Position numbers and translations under genes: made by a program. This document shows, piece by piece, positions 28,843-39,040 of a stretch of 64,000 bases of DNA. Numbering within the stretch: position 1 is the first letter of the stretch; each line of letters starts with the position of its first letter. The DNA comes from Gammaproteobacteria bacterium (GTDB lineage Bacteria > Pseudomonadota > Gammaproteobacteria > Magnimaribacterales > AG-339-G14). The stretch spans positions 103,474 to 167,473 of the forward strand of contig QOPF01000001.1 in assembly GCA_003331625.1 (NCBI GenBank), read 5' to 3'. The notes under the pieces were generated by a model. That model ran no database searches, had not been told where the DNA came from, and saw nothing but the letters and a program-made list of their open reading frames with translations.

Positions 28843-30147
28843 TTATCTTTTAAACCCTTTTAAATTTGCTTTCTTCATCAAGGATTGATATTGACTTGAT
28901 AAAAGGTGTGATTGTACCTGAGCCATGAAGTCCATTACCACTACAACTGCAATTAATAGTGAAGTTCCTCCTAGATAAAAAGGGACATTTGCAGAAACAA
29001 TTAAAAATTGAGGTAACAAGCAAATCATTATCATATAAATTGAACCCCAAACAGTTAATCGTGACATTACATTGTCTATATATTCTTCTGTATGTCCTCC
29101 TGGTCTAATGCCAGGTAAAAATCCTCCAGACCTTTTAAGATTGTCAGATATATCTTTAGCTGGAAATTGAATAGCAGTATAGAAAAAGCAAAAATAAGCA
29201 ATTAAAATGGAAAATACAACCACATAAAGCGGTTGTCCAGGACTTAAGGCAAGAGAAACTTCTTGAAGCCACTCCATTCCTTCACTCTGACCAAACCATG
29301 AACTTATTGATGCGGGGAAAAGTACAATACTGCTCGCAAAAATTGCAGGAATTACTCCTGACATATTTACTTTCAATGGAACATGAGATGCTTGACCCAT
29401 AGCCATTTGATTAGGATTTCTTCGGGCGTAATTTACAATCACTCTTCTTTGAGCTCTTTCTACCCAGACAATGAAAGAAATAGCCAAAATAGCCATCAAC
29501 GCCACTGTCAAAAGTAAAATAAGACTTATTTCCCCTTGTCTAGCTCCTTCAAAAGATTGACCTATTGCTCCAGGAAGTCCAGACACAATACTAGCAAAAA
29601 TGATTAGAGATATTCCATTCCCAATACCTCTTTCGTTAACTTGCTCGCCAAGCCATACTAAAAACATTGTTCCAGTCACAAAAGATATAACGGCAGTAAA
29701 AATAAACATTGTTCCTGGATCAATAGCCATTCCTTGAGAAGAAAGAGCTACTGCGAATCCCATAGATTGAAAGATAGCCAATACTAAGGTTCCCAAACGA
29801 ACATAATAAGTTCTTTTTCTTCTTCCTTGATCACCTTCTTGCCTGAACATCTTTTTTAGACTTGGTGTAGTAGCCTCCAAAAGGTTCATAACAATTGCTG
29901 CCGTAATATAAGGAACTACATTTAAGGCCATAATACTCATCCTTTCGAGCGCTCCACCAGAAAACATGTTGAATAACCCAAGTAGAGTTCCTTGATTTTG
30001 ATCAAATAAAGAAGATATTTTGACTGGATCTATGCCTGGAATAGGAATGTGAGTTCCAATTCTATAAATAATTAAAGCAAGTAATACGAACCTGAGTCTT
30101 GACCAAAGTTCTTTCAAACCGTCTGATTTTGGACTTATAGAAGCCAT
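28843..30147 (-). CDS. secY: Preprotein translocase subunit SecY
   Basis: A 434-residue SecY, the protein-conducting channel of the inner membrane. About ten hydrophobic helices are visible. Landmarks are the plug-region [10 protein letters not shown] after helix 1, [18 protein letters not shown] in the cytoplasmic half, and [20 protein letters not shown]. It shares a base with rplO. Its partners secE (53,059) and secA (62,835) are in the same window. Confidence 0.98.
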   Translation of the reverse strand: MASISPKSDGLKELWSRLRFVLLALIIYRIGTHIPIPGIDPVKISSLFDQNQGTLLGLFNMFSGGALERMSIMALNVVPYITAAIVMNLLEATTPSLKKMFRQEGDQGRRKRTYYVRLGTLVLAIFQSMGFAVALSSQGMAIDPGTMFIFTAVISFVTGTMFLVWLGEQVNERGIGNGISLIIFASIVSGLPGAIGQSFEGARQGEISLILLLTVALMAILAISFIVWVERAQRRVIVNYARRNPNQMAMGQASHVPLKVNMSGVIPAIFASSIVLFPASISSWFGQSEGMEWLQEVSLALSPGQPLYVVVFSILIAYFCFFYTAIQFPAKDISDNLKRSGGFLPGIRPGGHTEEYIDNVMSRLTVWGSIYMIMICLLPQFLIVSANVPFYLGGTSLLIAVVVVMDFMAQVQSHLLSSQYQSLMKKANLKGFKR

Positions 30148-30575
30148 TAAATTATCTCTCCTCCAGCTTTTTGAACTTCTTCAACTGCAGATTTTGATAG
30201 TTTAAAGCCTTTTAATTTGAGGGATTTTGTTAACTCGCCAGAATTAATTACTTTTACATCTTTGATAATTTTTGAAACAAGTTTATGTCTTTTTAAAACA
30301 TCTACATCTATAACTTCTTCAGTTAATTTATTAAGATCTCCTAATTTAACATGAGTTTTATATCTAGCAGCTTTTGAAGTAAATCCAAATTTAGGAAGTC
30401 TTTGCTGAATTGGCATTTGACCTCCTTCAAAACCTGGACGAACTTTACCTCCAGATCTTGCTTTTTGACCTTTATGTCCTTTACCAGATGTTTTGCCTAA
30501 TCCTGATCCAGCACCTCTTCCAACTCTTTTTGTTGCTTTATTATTTATTCTAGGATTTAGTTTATTTAATTTCAT
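30147..30575 (-). CDS. rplO: 50S ribosomal protein L15
   Basis: A 142-residue L15 with the glycine-rich N-terminal extension KRVGRGAGSGLGKTSGKGHKGQKARSG that threads into 23S rRNA and the following FEGGQMPIQQRLPKFGF. Start overlaps the rpmD stop (ATGA). Confidence 0.98.
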   Translation of the reverse strand: MKLNKLNPRINNKATKRVGRGAGSGLGKTSGKGHKGQKARSGGKVRPGFEGGQMPIQQRLPKFGFTSKAARYKTHVKLGDLNKLTEEVIDVDVLKRHKLVSKIIKDVKVINSGELTKSLKLKGFKLSKSAVEEVQKAGGEII

Positions 30576-30763
30576 TTTTCTTCAATTATTTCTATTAAAT
30601 GCTTACATTTATTTATCATTCCAAGGTTTTCAGCGGTGTTTTTAACTTCAACTACATGATTAATCTTTTTCAAACCTAATCCCTTAACAGAAAGACGTTG
30701 GTTTCTCTTGGATCCAACTAAGCTTTTAATTTGTTTAATCAATATTATGTTTTCTTCAGTCAT
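30572..30763 (-). CDS. rpmD: 50S ribosomal protein L30
   Basis: A 63-residue L30. The IKQIKSLVGSKRNQRLSVKGLGLKKINH core identifies the family. It lies between rpsE and rplO as in the standard spc operon. Confidence 0.96.
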   Translation of the reverse strand: MTEENIILIKQIKSLVGSKRNQRLSVKGLGLKKINHVVEVKNTAENLGMINKCKHLIEIIEEK

Positions 30764-30765
30764 TG

Positions 30766-31248
30766 TTATTTAGACCTTCTTAAAGCAACTTTTTCTGGAG
30801 ATTCTATTTCTGATAATCCTTTAAAGGTTGCCCTTACAACATTAATTTGGTTTGTTGAGCCATATGATTTTGCCAAAACGTCTTTTACACCAGCAAGTTC
30901 TAAAACAGCTCTCATAGCGCCGCCTGCAATAATACCGGTTCCAGGTGTTGCGGGCTGCATATATACAATCGCTGAACCGTGTCTAGCTTTAACAGCATAG
31001 TGAATAGTTGAGCCATTTAGATCAATGGTCACCATATTTCTTCTTGCGCTCTCTAAGGCTTTTTGGATTGCAATAGGTACTTCTCTTGCTTTACCCCTTC
31101 CAAATCCAACTTTACCTTTACCATCACCAACAACCGTTAAAGCGGTGAAGCCGAATAGTCTTCCCCCTTTTACAACTTTAGCTACCCTATTTACACCAAC
31201 TAATTTTTCTTCTAAAACTTCTGTTGTTTGTTCAAAATTTTCTTGCAT
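30766..31248 (-). CDS. rpsE: 30S ribosomal protein S5
   Basis: A 160-residue S5, involved in decoding accuracy and in mRNA entry to the ribosome. The double-stranded RNA-binding part reads [25 protein letters not shown], followed by [24 protein letters not shown] and [15 protein letters not shown]. Confidence 0.98.
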   Translation of the reverse strand: MQENFEQTTEVLEEKLVGVNRVAKVVKGGRLFGFTALTVVGDGKGKVGFGRGKAREVPIAIQKALESARRNMVTIDLNGSTIHYAVKARHGSAIVYMQPATPGTGIIAGGAMRAVLELAGVKDVLAKSYGSTNQINVVRATFKGLSEIESPEKVALRRSK

Positions 31249-31256
31249 ATTTCTCT

Positions 31257-31604
31257 CTAAAATTCTAATCCTTTTGACCTGGCGCCATCTGCTAAAGATT
31301 TAACTCTTCCATGGTATTTGTAACCTGATCTATCAAAAGTAACCTTTTTAATTCCTTTATCTATTGCTCTCTTTGCAATTAATTCTCCAACTTTTTCAGC
31401 GGCTTGAACATTACCGCCGCCAGATAGTTCTGCTTCTTTATCTAAAGAAGAGGCTTGAGCAAGAATCTCACTTCCGTCGACAGAAAACACCTGAGCATAG
31501 ATATGTTTTGAAGATCTAAAAATAGCAAGTCTATTTACTTTTAATTCCTTAGAAAGAATCCTTAATTTTTTTGCTCTTCTAGTTCTAGCTTGAATTTTTT
31601 TCAT
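31257..31604 (-). CDS. rplR: 50S ribosomal protein L18
   Basis: A 115-residue L18, a 5S rRNA binder. I placed the start at the ATG at 31604 ([15 protein letters not shown]), one base after rplF ends. The longer frame would run into rpl[27 protein letters not shown] at the end is diagnostic. Confidence 0.97.
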   Translation of the reverse strand: MKKIQARTRRAKKLRILSKELKVNRLAIFRSSKHIYAQVFSVDGSEILAQASSLDKEAELSGGGNVQAAEKVGELIAKRAIDKGIKKVTFDRSGYKYHGRVKSLADGARSKGLEF

Positions 31605-31605
31605 G

Positions 31606-32145
31606 TTATGCGGTTTTCTTAGATTCTTTTCTTTTAATATTTTCGTCAGAATATTTAACTCCTTTACCTTTATAGGGCTCAGGAGGTCTAAATGACCTAA
31701 TTTCTGAAGCAACATCTCCTAAAAGTTGCTTATTTATTGAGCTAAGTACAAGCTCAGTATTTGTAGGTGCTTCAGCTGTAATTCCCTCCGGAAGGTCATA
31801 ATTTACAGGGTGAGAATACCCTAAAGAAAGTTCAAGCTTTGAGCCTGATACTTTAACTCTGTAACCTACGCCATTAATCTCCAATTTCTTTTCAAATCCT
31901 TGTGATACTCCTTCAATCATATTTATTGCTAAAGATCTCATTGTGCTCGTCATAGAGATAGAAATTTTATTCTCCAGTTCAGTAGGATTAAAAAGTAAAG
32001 ATTCTTCTTCAATTGAGACTTTTACTAAATTATGGACTTTAATATTTAATTCCCCTTTTTTTCCCACGATAGTTAAGTTATCTCCTGTCAGTGAGGCTTT
32101 TACGCCATCAGGCAAAAGTAACTTTCTATTTATATTTCTAGCCAT
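31606..32145 (-). CDS. rplF: 50S ribosomal protein L6
   Basis: A 179-residue L6. The start at 32145 ([15 protein letters not shown]) gives normal length; an ATG 18 bases upstream would overlap rpsH. The C-terminal [21 protein letters not shown] motif is typical. Confidence 0.97.
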   Translation of the reverse strand: MARNINRKLLLPDGVKASLTGDNLTIVGKKGELNIKVHNLVKVSIEEESLLFNPTELENKISISMTSTMRSLAINMIEGVSQGFEKKLEINGVGYRVKVSGSKLELSLGYSHPVNYDLPEGITAEAPTNTELVLSSINKQLLGDVASEIRSFRPPEPYKGKGVKYSDENIKRKESKKTA

Positions 32146-32147
32146 TC

Positions 32148-32543
32148 TTAAAACACCGTACAAATTAATTCACCGCCAAGTTTTTCTTTCTTTGCTTGAT
32201 CGCTTGATATGATGCCCTTGCTTGTGGTCATTATCGCGGTACCTAGTCCTCCTTTGACGAGCGGTATTTGGTCAAAGGAAAAATATTTTCTAAGTCCTGG
32301 TTTACTTGCTCTATTAAATTCTTTGATAACTGGTGCGTCTTCAAAATATTTTAAGATTACTTTAATTTCTTCTTTTGGTTTTTCTCCGATCACTTCTACC
32401 TGTTTTATATATCCTTTAGATTCCAAGACTTTACAAATACCAAGTTTGATTTTAGATGAGTTAAAAAGTACTTCTTTATGGCCTCTTGATTGGGCATTTT
32501 TAACCCTAGAAATCATATCTGAAATTGGATCTTGCATACTCAT
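32148..32543 (-). CDS. rpsH: 30S ribosomal protein S8
   Basis: A 131-residue S8, a primary 16S rRNA binder that represses the spc operon in E. coli. MSMQDPISDMISRVKNAQSR at the start and GLGTAIMTTSKGIISSDQAKKEKLGGELICTVF at the end are the family marks. Confidence 0.98.
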   Translation of the reverse strand: MSMQDPISDMISRVKNAQSRGHKEVLFNSSKIKLGICKVLESKGYIKQVEVIGEKPKEEIKVILKYFEDAPVIKEFNRASKPGLRKYFSFDQIPLVKGGLGTAIMTTSKGIISSDQAKKEKLGGELICTVF

Positions 32544-32549
32544 AATTAT

Positions 32550-32855
32550 TTACCAGCTTGACTTAACTAATCCAGGTACATCACCGTTCATAGCAAGTTC
32601 TCTTAATTTATTTCTTGAAAGACCAAACTTTCTATATACAGCATGCGGTCTTCCAGTTATTTGACATCTTCTTTGAAGGCGAATGGGACTAGCGTCTCTA
32701 GGAAGTTTCTGAAGTTTCTCTCTAGCTAAATATTTTTCTTCATCTGAGCTAGATGAATCGGAAATTATTTTTTTAAGAACTGCTCTTTTAGACGCAAATC
32801 TTTCGACAGTTTTTTGTCTTTTTATTTCTCTAGCTATCATTGATTTTTTGGCCAT
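32550..32855 (-). CDS. rpsN: 30S ribosomal protein S14
   Basis: A 101-residue S14 of the long, zinc-free type: it lacks the CxxC pairs of the short form. [40 protein letters not shown] at the C-terminus is the family signature. Confidence 0.98.
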   Translation of the reverse strand: MAKKSMIAREIKRQKTVERFASKRAVLKKIISDSSSSDEEKYLAREKLQKLPRDASPIRLQRRCQITGRPHAVYRKFGLSRNKLRELAMNGDVPGLVKSSW

Positions 32856-32862
32856 TTTTACC

Positions 32863-33411
32863 TCAACTTATAAAAGGAAAATTTAATTCTTTTAAGAGCA
32901 ATAAGCCTTCTTCGTCGTTATGCGCCGAAGTAGTTATGCTTATATCTAAACCTCTAATTTTTTGAACTTTGTCATAGTCAATTTCTGGAAAAATAATGTG
33001 TTCTTTTATTCCAAGGCTATAATTTCCTTGTCCATCAAAAGCTTTAGGACTTAAGCCTCTAAAGTCTCTTTCTCTGGGAATCGCAATACTTATTAGTCTG
33101 TCAAGAAATGCAAACATTCGTTCTCCGCGAAGGGTCACTTTACAACCAATAGGATATCCTTCTCTTATTTTAAAACTTGCAACAGATTTTCTTACCAAAG
33201 TTTTAACTGGTTGTTGTCCAGAAATTAGTCTTAAATCTTCCATGGCAATATCTATCACTTTTCTATCATTTACAGCATCAGGCCCCAAACCCATATTAAG
33301 AGTTACTTTTTTAATTTTAGGAACTGCCATATTTGATTTATACCCTAAGGATTCCTTGAGATTAGGAATTGCTTTTTCTAAGTAAGTTTTTTTAATTATT
33401 GAAGTACTCAT
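32863..33411 (-). CDS. rplE: 50S ribosomal protein L5
   Basis: A 182-residue L5, which binds 5S rRNA and contacts P-site t[26 protein letters not shown] and [27 protein letters not shown] are typical. The ATG overlaps the rplX stop. Confidence 0.98.
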   Translation of the reverse strand: MSTSIIKKTYLEKAIPNLKESLGYKSNMAVPKIKKVTLNMGLGPDAVNDRKVIDIAMEDLRLISGQQPVKTLVRKSVASFKIREGYPIGCKVTLRGERMFAFLDRLISIAIPRERDFRGLSPKAFDGQGNYSLGIKEHIIFPEIDYDKVQKIRGLDISITTSAHNDEEGLLLLKELNFPFIS

Positions 33412-33719
33412 TTAATTTCTTTTCCATCAGACTTGAAAACTCTTATTTTCTTATCATTTTTTATTTCAATTCTTACTTTGTCTCCCTTTTTAGTTTTTTT
33501 GTTGTAAATAGCAACATTAGACAACTCAATAGGTGACTCTTTTTCGATTATCCCTCCTTGAATGTTTAATTGGGGATTTGGTTTTTGATGTTTTTTAACA
33601 ATTTTTACTCCAGAAACAACACATTTATTCTCTGATAAAAAATTAGATAAAGTCCCAATCTTGCCTTTATCTTTTCCAGATATGACTATTACCTCGTCTC
33701 CTGTTTTTAATTTCTTCAT
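33408..33719 (-). CDS. rplX: 50S ribosomal protein L24
   Basis: A 103-residue L24 with a KOW motif near the start ([19 protein letters not shown]), followed by [26 protein letters not shown]. It is an early assembly protein of the 50S subunit. Confidence 0.97.
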   Translation of the reverse strand: MKKLKTGDEVIVISGKDKGKIGTLSNFLSENKCVVSGVKIVKKHQKPNPQLNIQGGIIEKESPIELSNVAIYNKKTKKGDKVRIEIKNDKKIRVFKSDGKEIK

Positions 33720-33721
33720 TT

Positions 33722-34090
33722 TTAAATTACCTCAGGAGCTAGTGATATAATCCTCATAAAATCTTTGTTTCTAAGTTCTCTTGAGACAGGTCCAAAAATT
33801 CTAGTTCCAATAGGCTGTTTTTGAGTATTGACAAGAACGGCAGCATTATCATCAAATCTAATACTTGAGCCATCTTCTCTTTTTATATCTTTTTTTGTTC
33901 TGACTACAACAGCCTCTGCAACTTGTCCCTTTTTAACTCTTCCAGTTGGAATAGCTTCTTTTACAGCAACTTTAATGATGTCTCCTACTCGAGCATATCT
34001 TCTTTTTGATCCGCCAAGAACTTTAATGCACATGACTTTTCTAGCTCCACTATTATCAGCAATATCAAGAATAGTTTGAGTTTGAATCAT
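33722..34090 (-). CDS. rplN: 50S ribosomal protein L14
   Basis: A 122-residue L14. The start at 34090 ([22 protein letters not shown]) matches the family; a longer frame would overlap rps[31 protein letters not shown] is diagnostic. Confidence 0.97.
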   Translation of the reverse strand: MIQTQTILDIADNSGARKVMCIKVLGGSKRRYARVGDIIKVAVKEAIPTGRVKKGQVAEAVVVRTKKDIKREDGSSIRFDDNAAVLVNTQKQPIGTRIFGPVSRELRNKDFMRIISLAPEVI

Positions 34091-34091
34091 C

Positions 34092-34355
34092 TTATTCCAC
34101 TCCCTCAAATACTTTTAAAACCTCAACAAGCTTCCATGATTTTGACTTTGAATAAGGTTTACATTCCTTTATTTTTACTTTGTCGCCAAGATTAGAAATA
34201 TTTTCTTCATCGTGAAAGCTAATTTTTGAGGATTTTTTTATAATCTTTCCTAAAGTTTTATGTTTTACACTTCGCTGAATAAGAGCAGTTCTAGATTTGT
34301 TGCCAGATAAACTTACAACTGCACCAACTAATGTTCTATTTATACTTTCACTCAT
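34092..34355 (-). CDS. rpsQ: 30S ribosomal protein S17
   Basis: An 87-residue S17. [37 protein letters not shown] and the OB-fold end [17 protein letters not shown] fit the family. Its ATG overlaps the rpmC stop (ATGA). Confidence 0.97.
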   Translation of the reverse strand: MSESINRTLVGAVVSLSGNKSRTALIQRSVKHKTLGKIIKKSSKISFHDEENISNLGDKVKIKECKPYSKSKSWKLVEVLKVFEGVE

Positions 34356-34528
34356 TTTTCAACTTCCATTCTTATTTTTGTCTTTAATCTAGCAATGTTC
34401 TTTCTTATCTCAGATAATTTGTGAGTCTCTTTTAATGACCCTGCAGTATTTTTTAGTTTTAGATCCAAAAACTCCATATTTAACTTTTCTATTTCAGAAA
34501 TATTCTGAGATGGTTTCTTCTTTGCCAT
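34352..34528 (-). CDS. rpmC: 50S ribosomal protein L29
   Basis: A 58-residue L29 read directly from the sequence. It starts [15 protein letters not shown], with the helical core EFLDLKLKNTAGSLKETHKL and RKNIARLKTKI, and ends MEVEK. It overlaps the rplP stop by one base and the rpsQ start by four. L29 sits at the exit tunnel, where it helps bind trigger factor and SRP. Confidence 0.95.
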   Translation of the reverse strand: MAKKKPSQNISEIEKLNMEFLDLKLKNTAGSLKETHKLSEIRKNIARLKTKIRMEVEK

Positions 34529-34941
34529 TAAACAGATCTCCTTTGAATAAATTTTGTACCTACAGGAAGTTTTGCTGAGGCTAATGCAAAAGCCTCTCTA
34601 GCAACAGTTTCATCGACACCTTCCATTTCATATAAAATTTTTCCAGGCTTTATTGGGCAAACCCAATACTCTACATTACCCTTTCCTTTACCTTGCCTTA
34701 CTTCTAGAGGTTTTTTGGTGATAGGTTTATCTGGGAAAATTCTTATCCAGATTTTTGCTCCTCTCTTAACATGTCTCGTCATCGCTCTTCTTGCAGCCTC
34801 TATTTGTCTTGATGTAATTTGACCTCTTGACGTAGCCTTTAATCCAAAGGCTCCAAAATCAAGTGAATTTCCTTTCTGAGCCAGCCCTCTATTGCGGCCC
34901 TTCATTTGTTTTCTATATTTTGTTCTTTTAGGCTGAAACAT
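34528..34941 (-). CDS. rplP: 50S ribosomal protein L16
   Basis: A 137-residue L16, near the A-site tRNA elbow. [25 protein letters not shown] and [27 protein letters not shown] are typical, including the arginine (in [12 protein letters not shown]) near the hydroxylation site known in E. coli. Confidence 0.98.
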   Translation of the reverse strand: MFQPKRTKYRKQMKGRNRGLAQKGNSLDFGAFGLKATSRGQITSRQIEAARRAMTRHVKRGAKIWIRIFPDKPITKKPLEVRQGKGKGNVEYWVCPIKPGKILYEMEGVDETVAREAFALASAKLPVGTKFIQRRSV

Positions 34942-34946
34942 ATTTC

Positions 34947-35597
34947 TTAACTCTCTGTTTTTTTACTTTTAGTTGAAATTTCTCCCCTAAAGATCCAAAC
35001 TTTTACTCCTATGATTCCATAAGTTGTTTTTGCCTCTGCTAAACCATAATCAATGTCTGCTCTTAATGTATGAAGAGGAACTCTTCCTTCTTTGTGCCAT
35101 TCTGATCTAGCAATTTCTGCTCCTCCAAGCCTACCTGCAACTCTTACTTTCACACCTTGTGCTCCCTGGCGCATAGTATTTTGAGCTGATCTTTTGATAA
35201 CTCTTCTAAACATTGCTCTCTTTTCTAATTGAACAGCGATGTTTGCAGCTACTAATTGTGCATCTAAATCAGGTTTTCTAATTTCCTGAATATTTAGGCT
35301 AACGGGAACAGACATTAACTTCGTTAGTTCATTTCTTAAACGATCAATATCCTCACCTTTTTTACCGATAATCATTCCTGGTCTTGAAGTATGAATGGTT
35401 ACTTTGCCACTCTGAGAAGGTCTTTCGATTTCAATTTTGCTAACAAAAGAATTATCCAATTCTTTTCTTAAAAATTCTCTTACGGCAAAATCATTTAATA
35501 ATAACTCTTGGTATTTATCTTTTTCTGCATACCATGTTGAGTTATGTTTTCTAGAAATGCCTAGCCTAATGCCTATTGGATTTACTTTTTGACCCAT
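34947..35597 (-). CDS. rpsC: 30S ribosomal protein S3
   Basis: A 216-residue S3, part of the mRNA entry helicase. The KH motif [20 protein letters not shown] (about 69-88) and [31 protein letters not shown] are conserved. The tail is shorter than in E. coli (233). Confidence 0.98.
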   Translation of the reverse strand: MGQKVNPIGIRLGISRKHNSTWYAEKDKYQELLLNDFAVREFLRKELDNSFVSKIEIERPSQSGKVTIHTSRPGMIIGKKGEDIDRLRNELTKLMSVPVSLNIQEIRKPDLDAQLVAANIAVQLEKRAMFRRVIKRSAQNTMRQGAQGVKVRVAGRLGGAEIARSEWHKEGRVPLHTLRADIDYGLAEAKTTYGIIGVKVWIFRGEISTKSKKTES

Positions 35598-35939
35598 TTA
35601 ATTTTTTACACTCCCTAAGGTAATATTTACATGACAAGAACGCTTTTGTATCCTATCTGCTCTTCCTCTTGCTCTAGCTTGGATTCTTTTTAAGATAAAG
35701 GATTCATCAACGCTAATTTCAGAAACAAAAAGATCATCAATATCTAAACCTTTATTGTTTTCAGCATTAGCTATAGCGGATTCTAATAGTTTGAGAACAT
35801 TCAAAGCGGAAGATTTTTTACTAAAAGATAAAATATCTATAGCTTCTTCAACTCTTTTGCCTCTTATTTGATCAACAACTAGCCTTACTTTGTAAGGAGA
35901 TACAGTTAGACGACTCAATTTAGCTCTTACTTCAGTCAT
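35598..35939 (-). CDS. rplV: 50S ribosomal protein L22
   Basis: A 113-residue L22 lining the exit tunnel. [26 protein letters not shown] is typical, and [27 protein letters not shown] forms the tunnel hairpin and end. No macrolide-resistance-type insertion is seen in the loop. Confidence 0.98.
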   Translation of the reverse strand: MTEVRAKLSRLTVSPYKVRLVVDQIRGKRVEEAIDILSFSKKSSALNVLKLLESAIANAENNKGLDIDDLFVSEISVDESFILKRIQARARGRADRIQKRSCHVNITLGSVKN

Positions 35940-35941
35940 AT

Positions 35942-36214
35942 TTAACCTGCTTGTCTGTCTCCAGAGTGCAATTTAAAAGTTCTAGTTGGAACAAATTCTC
36001 CTAACTTATGTCCAACCATGTCTTCTTTTACTAAGATTGGAACATGAGCTCTTCCATTATGAACAGCCATAGTTAAGCCAACCATATCAGGAGTAATCAT
36101 AGATCTTCTTGACCAAGTTTTAATAGGTCTTTTGCTATTTGTTTCAATTGCCTTTTCAACCTTTGTTTCTAAATGATGGTCGACAAAAGGACCTTTTTTT
36201 AATGATCTCACCAT
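35942..36214 (-). CDS. rpsS: 30S ribosomal protein S19
   Basis: A 90-residue S19. [21 protein letters not shown] at the start and [27 protein letters not shown] identify the family. Confidence 0.98.
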   Translation of the reverse strand: MVRSLKKGPFVDHHLETKVEKAIETNSKRPIKTWSRRSMITPDMVGLTMAVHNGRAHVPILVKEDMVGHKLGEFVPTRTFKLHSGDRQAG

Positions 36215-37038
36215 TACTTTTTCCTTCTTCTTAAAATTAATGAATCAGTTCTTTTATTATTTCTTGTTCTATAACCTTTAGTGGGAACTCCCCATGGAGA
36301 AACTGGATGTCTTCCTCCAGATGTTTTACCTTCTCCACCTCCGTGAGGATGATCTATAGGATTCATTGCAACTCCTCTTACAGTCGGTCTAATTCCTAAC
36401 CATCTTTTTGCACCAGCTTTTCCGAAAGACCTTAGAGAATGCTCCTGATTAGAAACCTCTCCTATAGTTGCTTTGCAATCAATTAGTACTTTTCTAACTT
36501 CTCCACTTTTTAATCTCAGGGAGGCATATTGACCTTCCTTAGCGATAAATTGAACATATGTTCCTGCACTTCTAGCCAATTGCGCCCCTTTGAGAGGTTT
36601 CAATTCAATACAATGTAAAACAGTTCCTACTGGTATATCTTTTAATTTCAAAGTATTTCCTGTGCTAACAGTAGCTTTTTCTCCTGATAACACTTCATCT
36701 CCGGGTTTTAGACCTTTAGGAGAAATTATGTATCTTCTTTCTCCGTCTGCGTATAGGAGTAAGGCAATAAAGGCGGATCTGTTAGGATCATATTCTATTC
36801 TTTCAACTTTGGCAGGGATGTTATCCTTATTTCTTTTAAAATCAATTATCCTATAGTGTTGTTTGTGTCCTCCTCCAATATGTCTAGTAGTAATTCTTCC
36901 GGCATTGTTTCTTCCACCAGTTTTATTTTTTTTAACTGTTAAGGAGGATAGAGGTCTTCCTTTATGAATATCTCTATCAATCTGAAGACTTCTAAATCTT
37001 CTTCCTGGTGATGTTGGTTTTGCTTTAACTACTGTCAT
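36214..37038 (-). CDS. rplB: 50S ribosomal protein L2
   Basis: A 274-residue L2, close to the peptidyl-transferase centre. The conserved histidine loop [25 protein letters not shown] (about 227-251) is intact. It shares its first base with the rpsS region and follows rplW by one base. Confidence 0.98.
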   Translation of the reverse strand: MTVVKAKPTSPGRRFRSLQIDRDIHKGRPLSSLTVKKNKTGGRNNAGRITTRHIGGGHKQHYRIIDFKRNKDNIPAKVERIEYDPNRSAFIALLLYADGERRYIISPKGLKPGDEVLSGEKATVSTGNTLKLKDIPVGTVLHCIELKPLKGAQLARSAGTYVQFIAKEGQYASLRLKSGEVRKVLIDCKATIGEVSNQEHSLRSFGKAGAKRWLGIRPTVRGVAMNPIDHPHGGGEGKTSGGRHPVSPWGVPTKGYRTRNNKRTDSLILRRRKK

Positions 37039-37039
37039 T

Positions 37040-37342
37040 TTATTCCTGAGCTATTTCAATTCTGTCTTCGGACTTGAGAGAAACATAAGCTTTTTTCCAG
37101 TCGGATTTTTTTCTTATTTTTCCCTTTAGATTCATCATTCTTTTTGTTTTACCTTTTACATTTAAGATGTTTACTTTGATTACGTTGACATCAAATTTTT
37201 GTTCTATTGCTTTTTTAACTTGATTTTTCGTAGCAGAAGTATTTACTTTAAAGACATATGTGTTTGCATTTTGACCTACAAGAGAAGCTTTCTCTGAAAT
37301 GAGAGCTGATTCAATAATTTTGTTAGGTATGATTGTGCTCAT
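37040..37342 (-). CDS. rplW: 50S ribosomal protein L23
   Basis: A 100-residue L23 at the tunnel exit. [44 protein letters not shown] is the family core. Start overlaps rplD by four bases. Confidence 0.97.
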   Translation of the reverse strand: MSTIIPNKIIESALISEKASLVGQNANTYVFKVNTSATKNQVKKAIEQKFDVNVIKVNILNVKGKTKRMMNLKGKIRKKSDWKKAYVSLKSEDRIEIAQE

Positions 37343-37953
37343 GACAGTTCCTTTTCAATTAGGTTTATACAACTCTCGGAAATTACTATCGAATTAAACC
37401 TTAAAAGATTTACAGGGTTTAAGGACTTAAAATTTGTGACGTTTATGTTTGGAATATTTCTCGATGCAAGATTTAGATTTTCTGAAACTTCATCAACAAT
37501 AAACAGGCCCTCGTTTAAATCATTTTTATTTAAAAAATCTATGAAATCTTTTGTTTTTGGATTTTCAATATTTATTTGATCTGCTAAAAAAATTCTATTC
37601 TCTTTGGCCAGTGAAGATAGGATAGATCTCATGCCGGACTTGTACATTTTTTTATTTATTTTTTTTGGTTTGGAAGTATCGCTCATAGCCGGAAAAACAA
37701 CTCCGCCTCCTCTCCAAATGGGACTTCTAGATGTACCAGCTCTTGCCCTTCCGGTTCCTTTTTGACGCCATGGTTTTTTTCCTCCACCTCTTACGGCTGA
37801 TCTATTTTTTTGCGCTTTAGTACCAGGATGACTATTTTCTATATATATTTTTACTAGTTGGGCAACTAGGTCATTGTTTACTTCTTCACCAAAGATCTTT
37901 TCGGAAACTTCTGCCTCATTTGCTTTTGATGTTTTTATAAAAGGAAGTTTCAT
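37339..37953 (-). CDS. rplD: 50S ribosomal protein L4
   Basis: A 204-residue L4. The tunnel loop RGGGKKPWRQKGTGRARAGTSRSPIWRGGGVVFP (about 50-83) is intact. In E. coli L4 also represses the S10 operon through its leader. The leader here is much shorter (see rpsJ), so that control may differ. Confidence 0.98.
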   Translation of the reverse strand: MKLPFIKTSKANEAEVSEKIFGEEVNNDLVAQLVKIYIENSHPGTKAQKNRSAVRGGGKKPWRQKGTGRARAGTSRSPIWRGGGVVFPAMSDTSKPKKINKKMYKSGMRSILSSLAKENRIFLADQINIENPKTKDFIDFLNKNDLNEGLFIVDEVSENLNLASRNIPNINVTNFKSLNPVNLLRFNSIVISESCINLIEKELS

Positions 37954-37954
37954 T

Positions 37955-38590
37955 TTAACTTTTTATTGCTGGTTGGATTGTTATTTCAGAGCCATTAGGT
38001 CCAGGTACGGCGCCTTTAATGAGAATAAAGTTATTTTCTTTATCTATTTTTTGAACTGTAAGATTTTGAGTTGTTTGTTGAACGTGTCCCATATGCCCGG
38101 ACATTTTTTTTCCTTTCCATACTCTGCCAGGTGTTTGACATTGACCAATAGATCCTGGTTTTCTATGGGCTAAAGAATTTCCATGTGTTGCATCTTGCGT
38201 TGCAAAGTTCCACCTTTTAACAGTACCAGCAAACCCTTTACCCTTTGTTGTGCCAATCACGTCGACTAGTTGTCCTTCTTCAAATAACTCGACGTTTAAT
38301 TCCGAACCAACGTCTAGGCCTTCAAGTTCGCTATCTTTAACAGTGAATTCTTTAGTAAGTTTTTTAAAGGAAATGTTATTTTTCTTAAAATGCCCTATTA
38401 AAGCTTTATTCTGTTTTTTTTCTGATTTATCTATAGCTGAGACTTGTATAGCTTGATAACCATCTTTTTTCATTAATTTTATTTGAGAGATAATATTAGA
38501 ATGTACTTTTAATATGGTTACTGGAATAGACTTACCTTCATCATTAAAGAGCCTACTCATTCCTTCTTTTCTGACAATTAATCCAATCAT
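37955..38590 (-). CDS. rplC: 50S ribosomal protein L3
   Basis: A 211-residue L3. VIGTTKGKGFAGTVKRWNF and ATHGNSLAHRKPGSIGQCQTPGRVWKGKKMSGHMG are conserved, including the glutamine (GQCQTPGR) that is methylated in E. coli. Confidence 0.98.
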   Translation of the reverse strand: MIGLIVRKEGMSRLFNDEGKSIPVTILKVHSNIISQIKLMKKDGYQAIQVSAIDKSEKKQNKALIGHFKKNNISFKKLTKEFTVKDSELEGLDVGSELNVELFEEGQLVDVIGTTKGKGFAGTVKRWNFATQDATHGNSLAHRKPGSIGQCQTPGRVWKGKKMSGHMGHVQQTTQNLTVQKIDKENNFILIKGAVPGPNGSEITIQPAIKS

Positions 38591-38594
38591 TTTT

Positions 38595-38915
38595 TTAACT
38601 CAGTTCATCCAAAGATATTTGAACGTCAACTCCTGCTGATAAATCTAATTTCATTAAAGCGTCAACGGTTTTTTCTGAAGGTTTTATAATGTCCATGATT
38701 CTTTTATAAGTTCTTATTTCATATTGATCACGGGCATCTTTGTCTTTATGGGGAGAAATTAAAATTGTTGTTTGCCTTCTTTTTACAGGCATTGGTATGG
38801 GGCCCTTTACAACAGCTCCAGTCCTTTTGACGGTCTCAACTATCTCTTTGGCGGATTTGTCTATTAACTTATTATCAAAAGCTTTTAGACGAATTCTTAT
38901 GTTTTGGCTTTGCAA
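38595..38915 (-). CDS. rpsJ: 30S ribosomal protein S10
   Basis: A 106-residue S10/NusE. The start is a TTG at 38915 (TTGCAAAGC reading [14 protein letters not shown]). It aligns with the family N-terminus and has an AGAGG ribosome site six bases upstream. [41 protein letters not shown] is the S10 core. Confidence 0.96.
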   Translation of the reverse strand: MQSQNIRIRLKAFDNKLIDKSAKEIVETVKRTGAVVKGPIPMPVKRRQTTILISPHKDKDARDQYEIRTYKRIMDIIKPSEKTVDALMKLDLSAGVDVQISLDELS

Positions 38916-38955
38916 AGCTTACCTCTATTTTAAACAACAAATTTTAAAGAACATT

Positions 38956-38969
38956 CCGAAATAATTCGG
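38956..38969. promoter_or_regulatory. Hairpin in the short S10 operon leader
   Basis: CCGAA/TTCGG with a four-base loop lies in the roughly 80-nt leader predicted between the S10 promoter and rpsJ. Read on the plus strand it is followed by seven Ts and looks like a terminator, but no plus-strand gene leads into it. On the minus strand (the coding direction) the A run comes first. It may be a leader hairpin or a block to antisense transcription. Confidence 0.35.
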
Positions 38970-39004
38970 TTTTTTTACATACATAAATATGCAAAAGAGC
39001 GGCA

Positions 39005-39033
39005 ATTCTATGCTTGCCCTTTGAGACTGTCAA
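39005..39033 (-). promoter_or_regulatory. S10 operon promoter in the fusA-rpsJ gap
   Basis: On the minus strand TTGACA (39028-39033), a 17-base spacer and TAGAAT (39005-39010) lie just after the fusA stop. This is the best-matching promoter in the ribosomal cluster. The gap is where many relatives carry tufA. Confidence 0.7.
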
Positions 39034-39040
39034 TAAGAAA

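Noticed and set aside
38956..38976. Intrinsic terminator on the plus strand (CCGAA hairpin plus seven Ts)
   Set aside because: No plus-strand gene precedes it. It is recorded as a leader hairpin instead, with low confidence.
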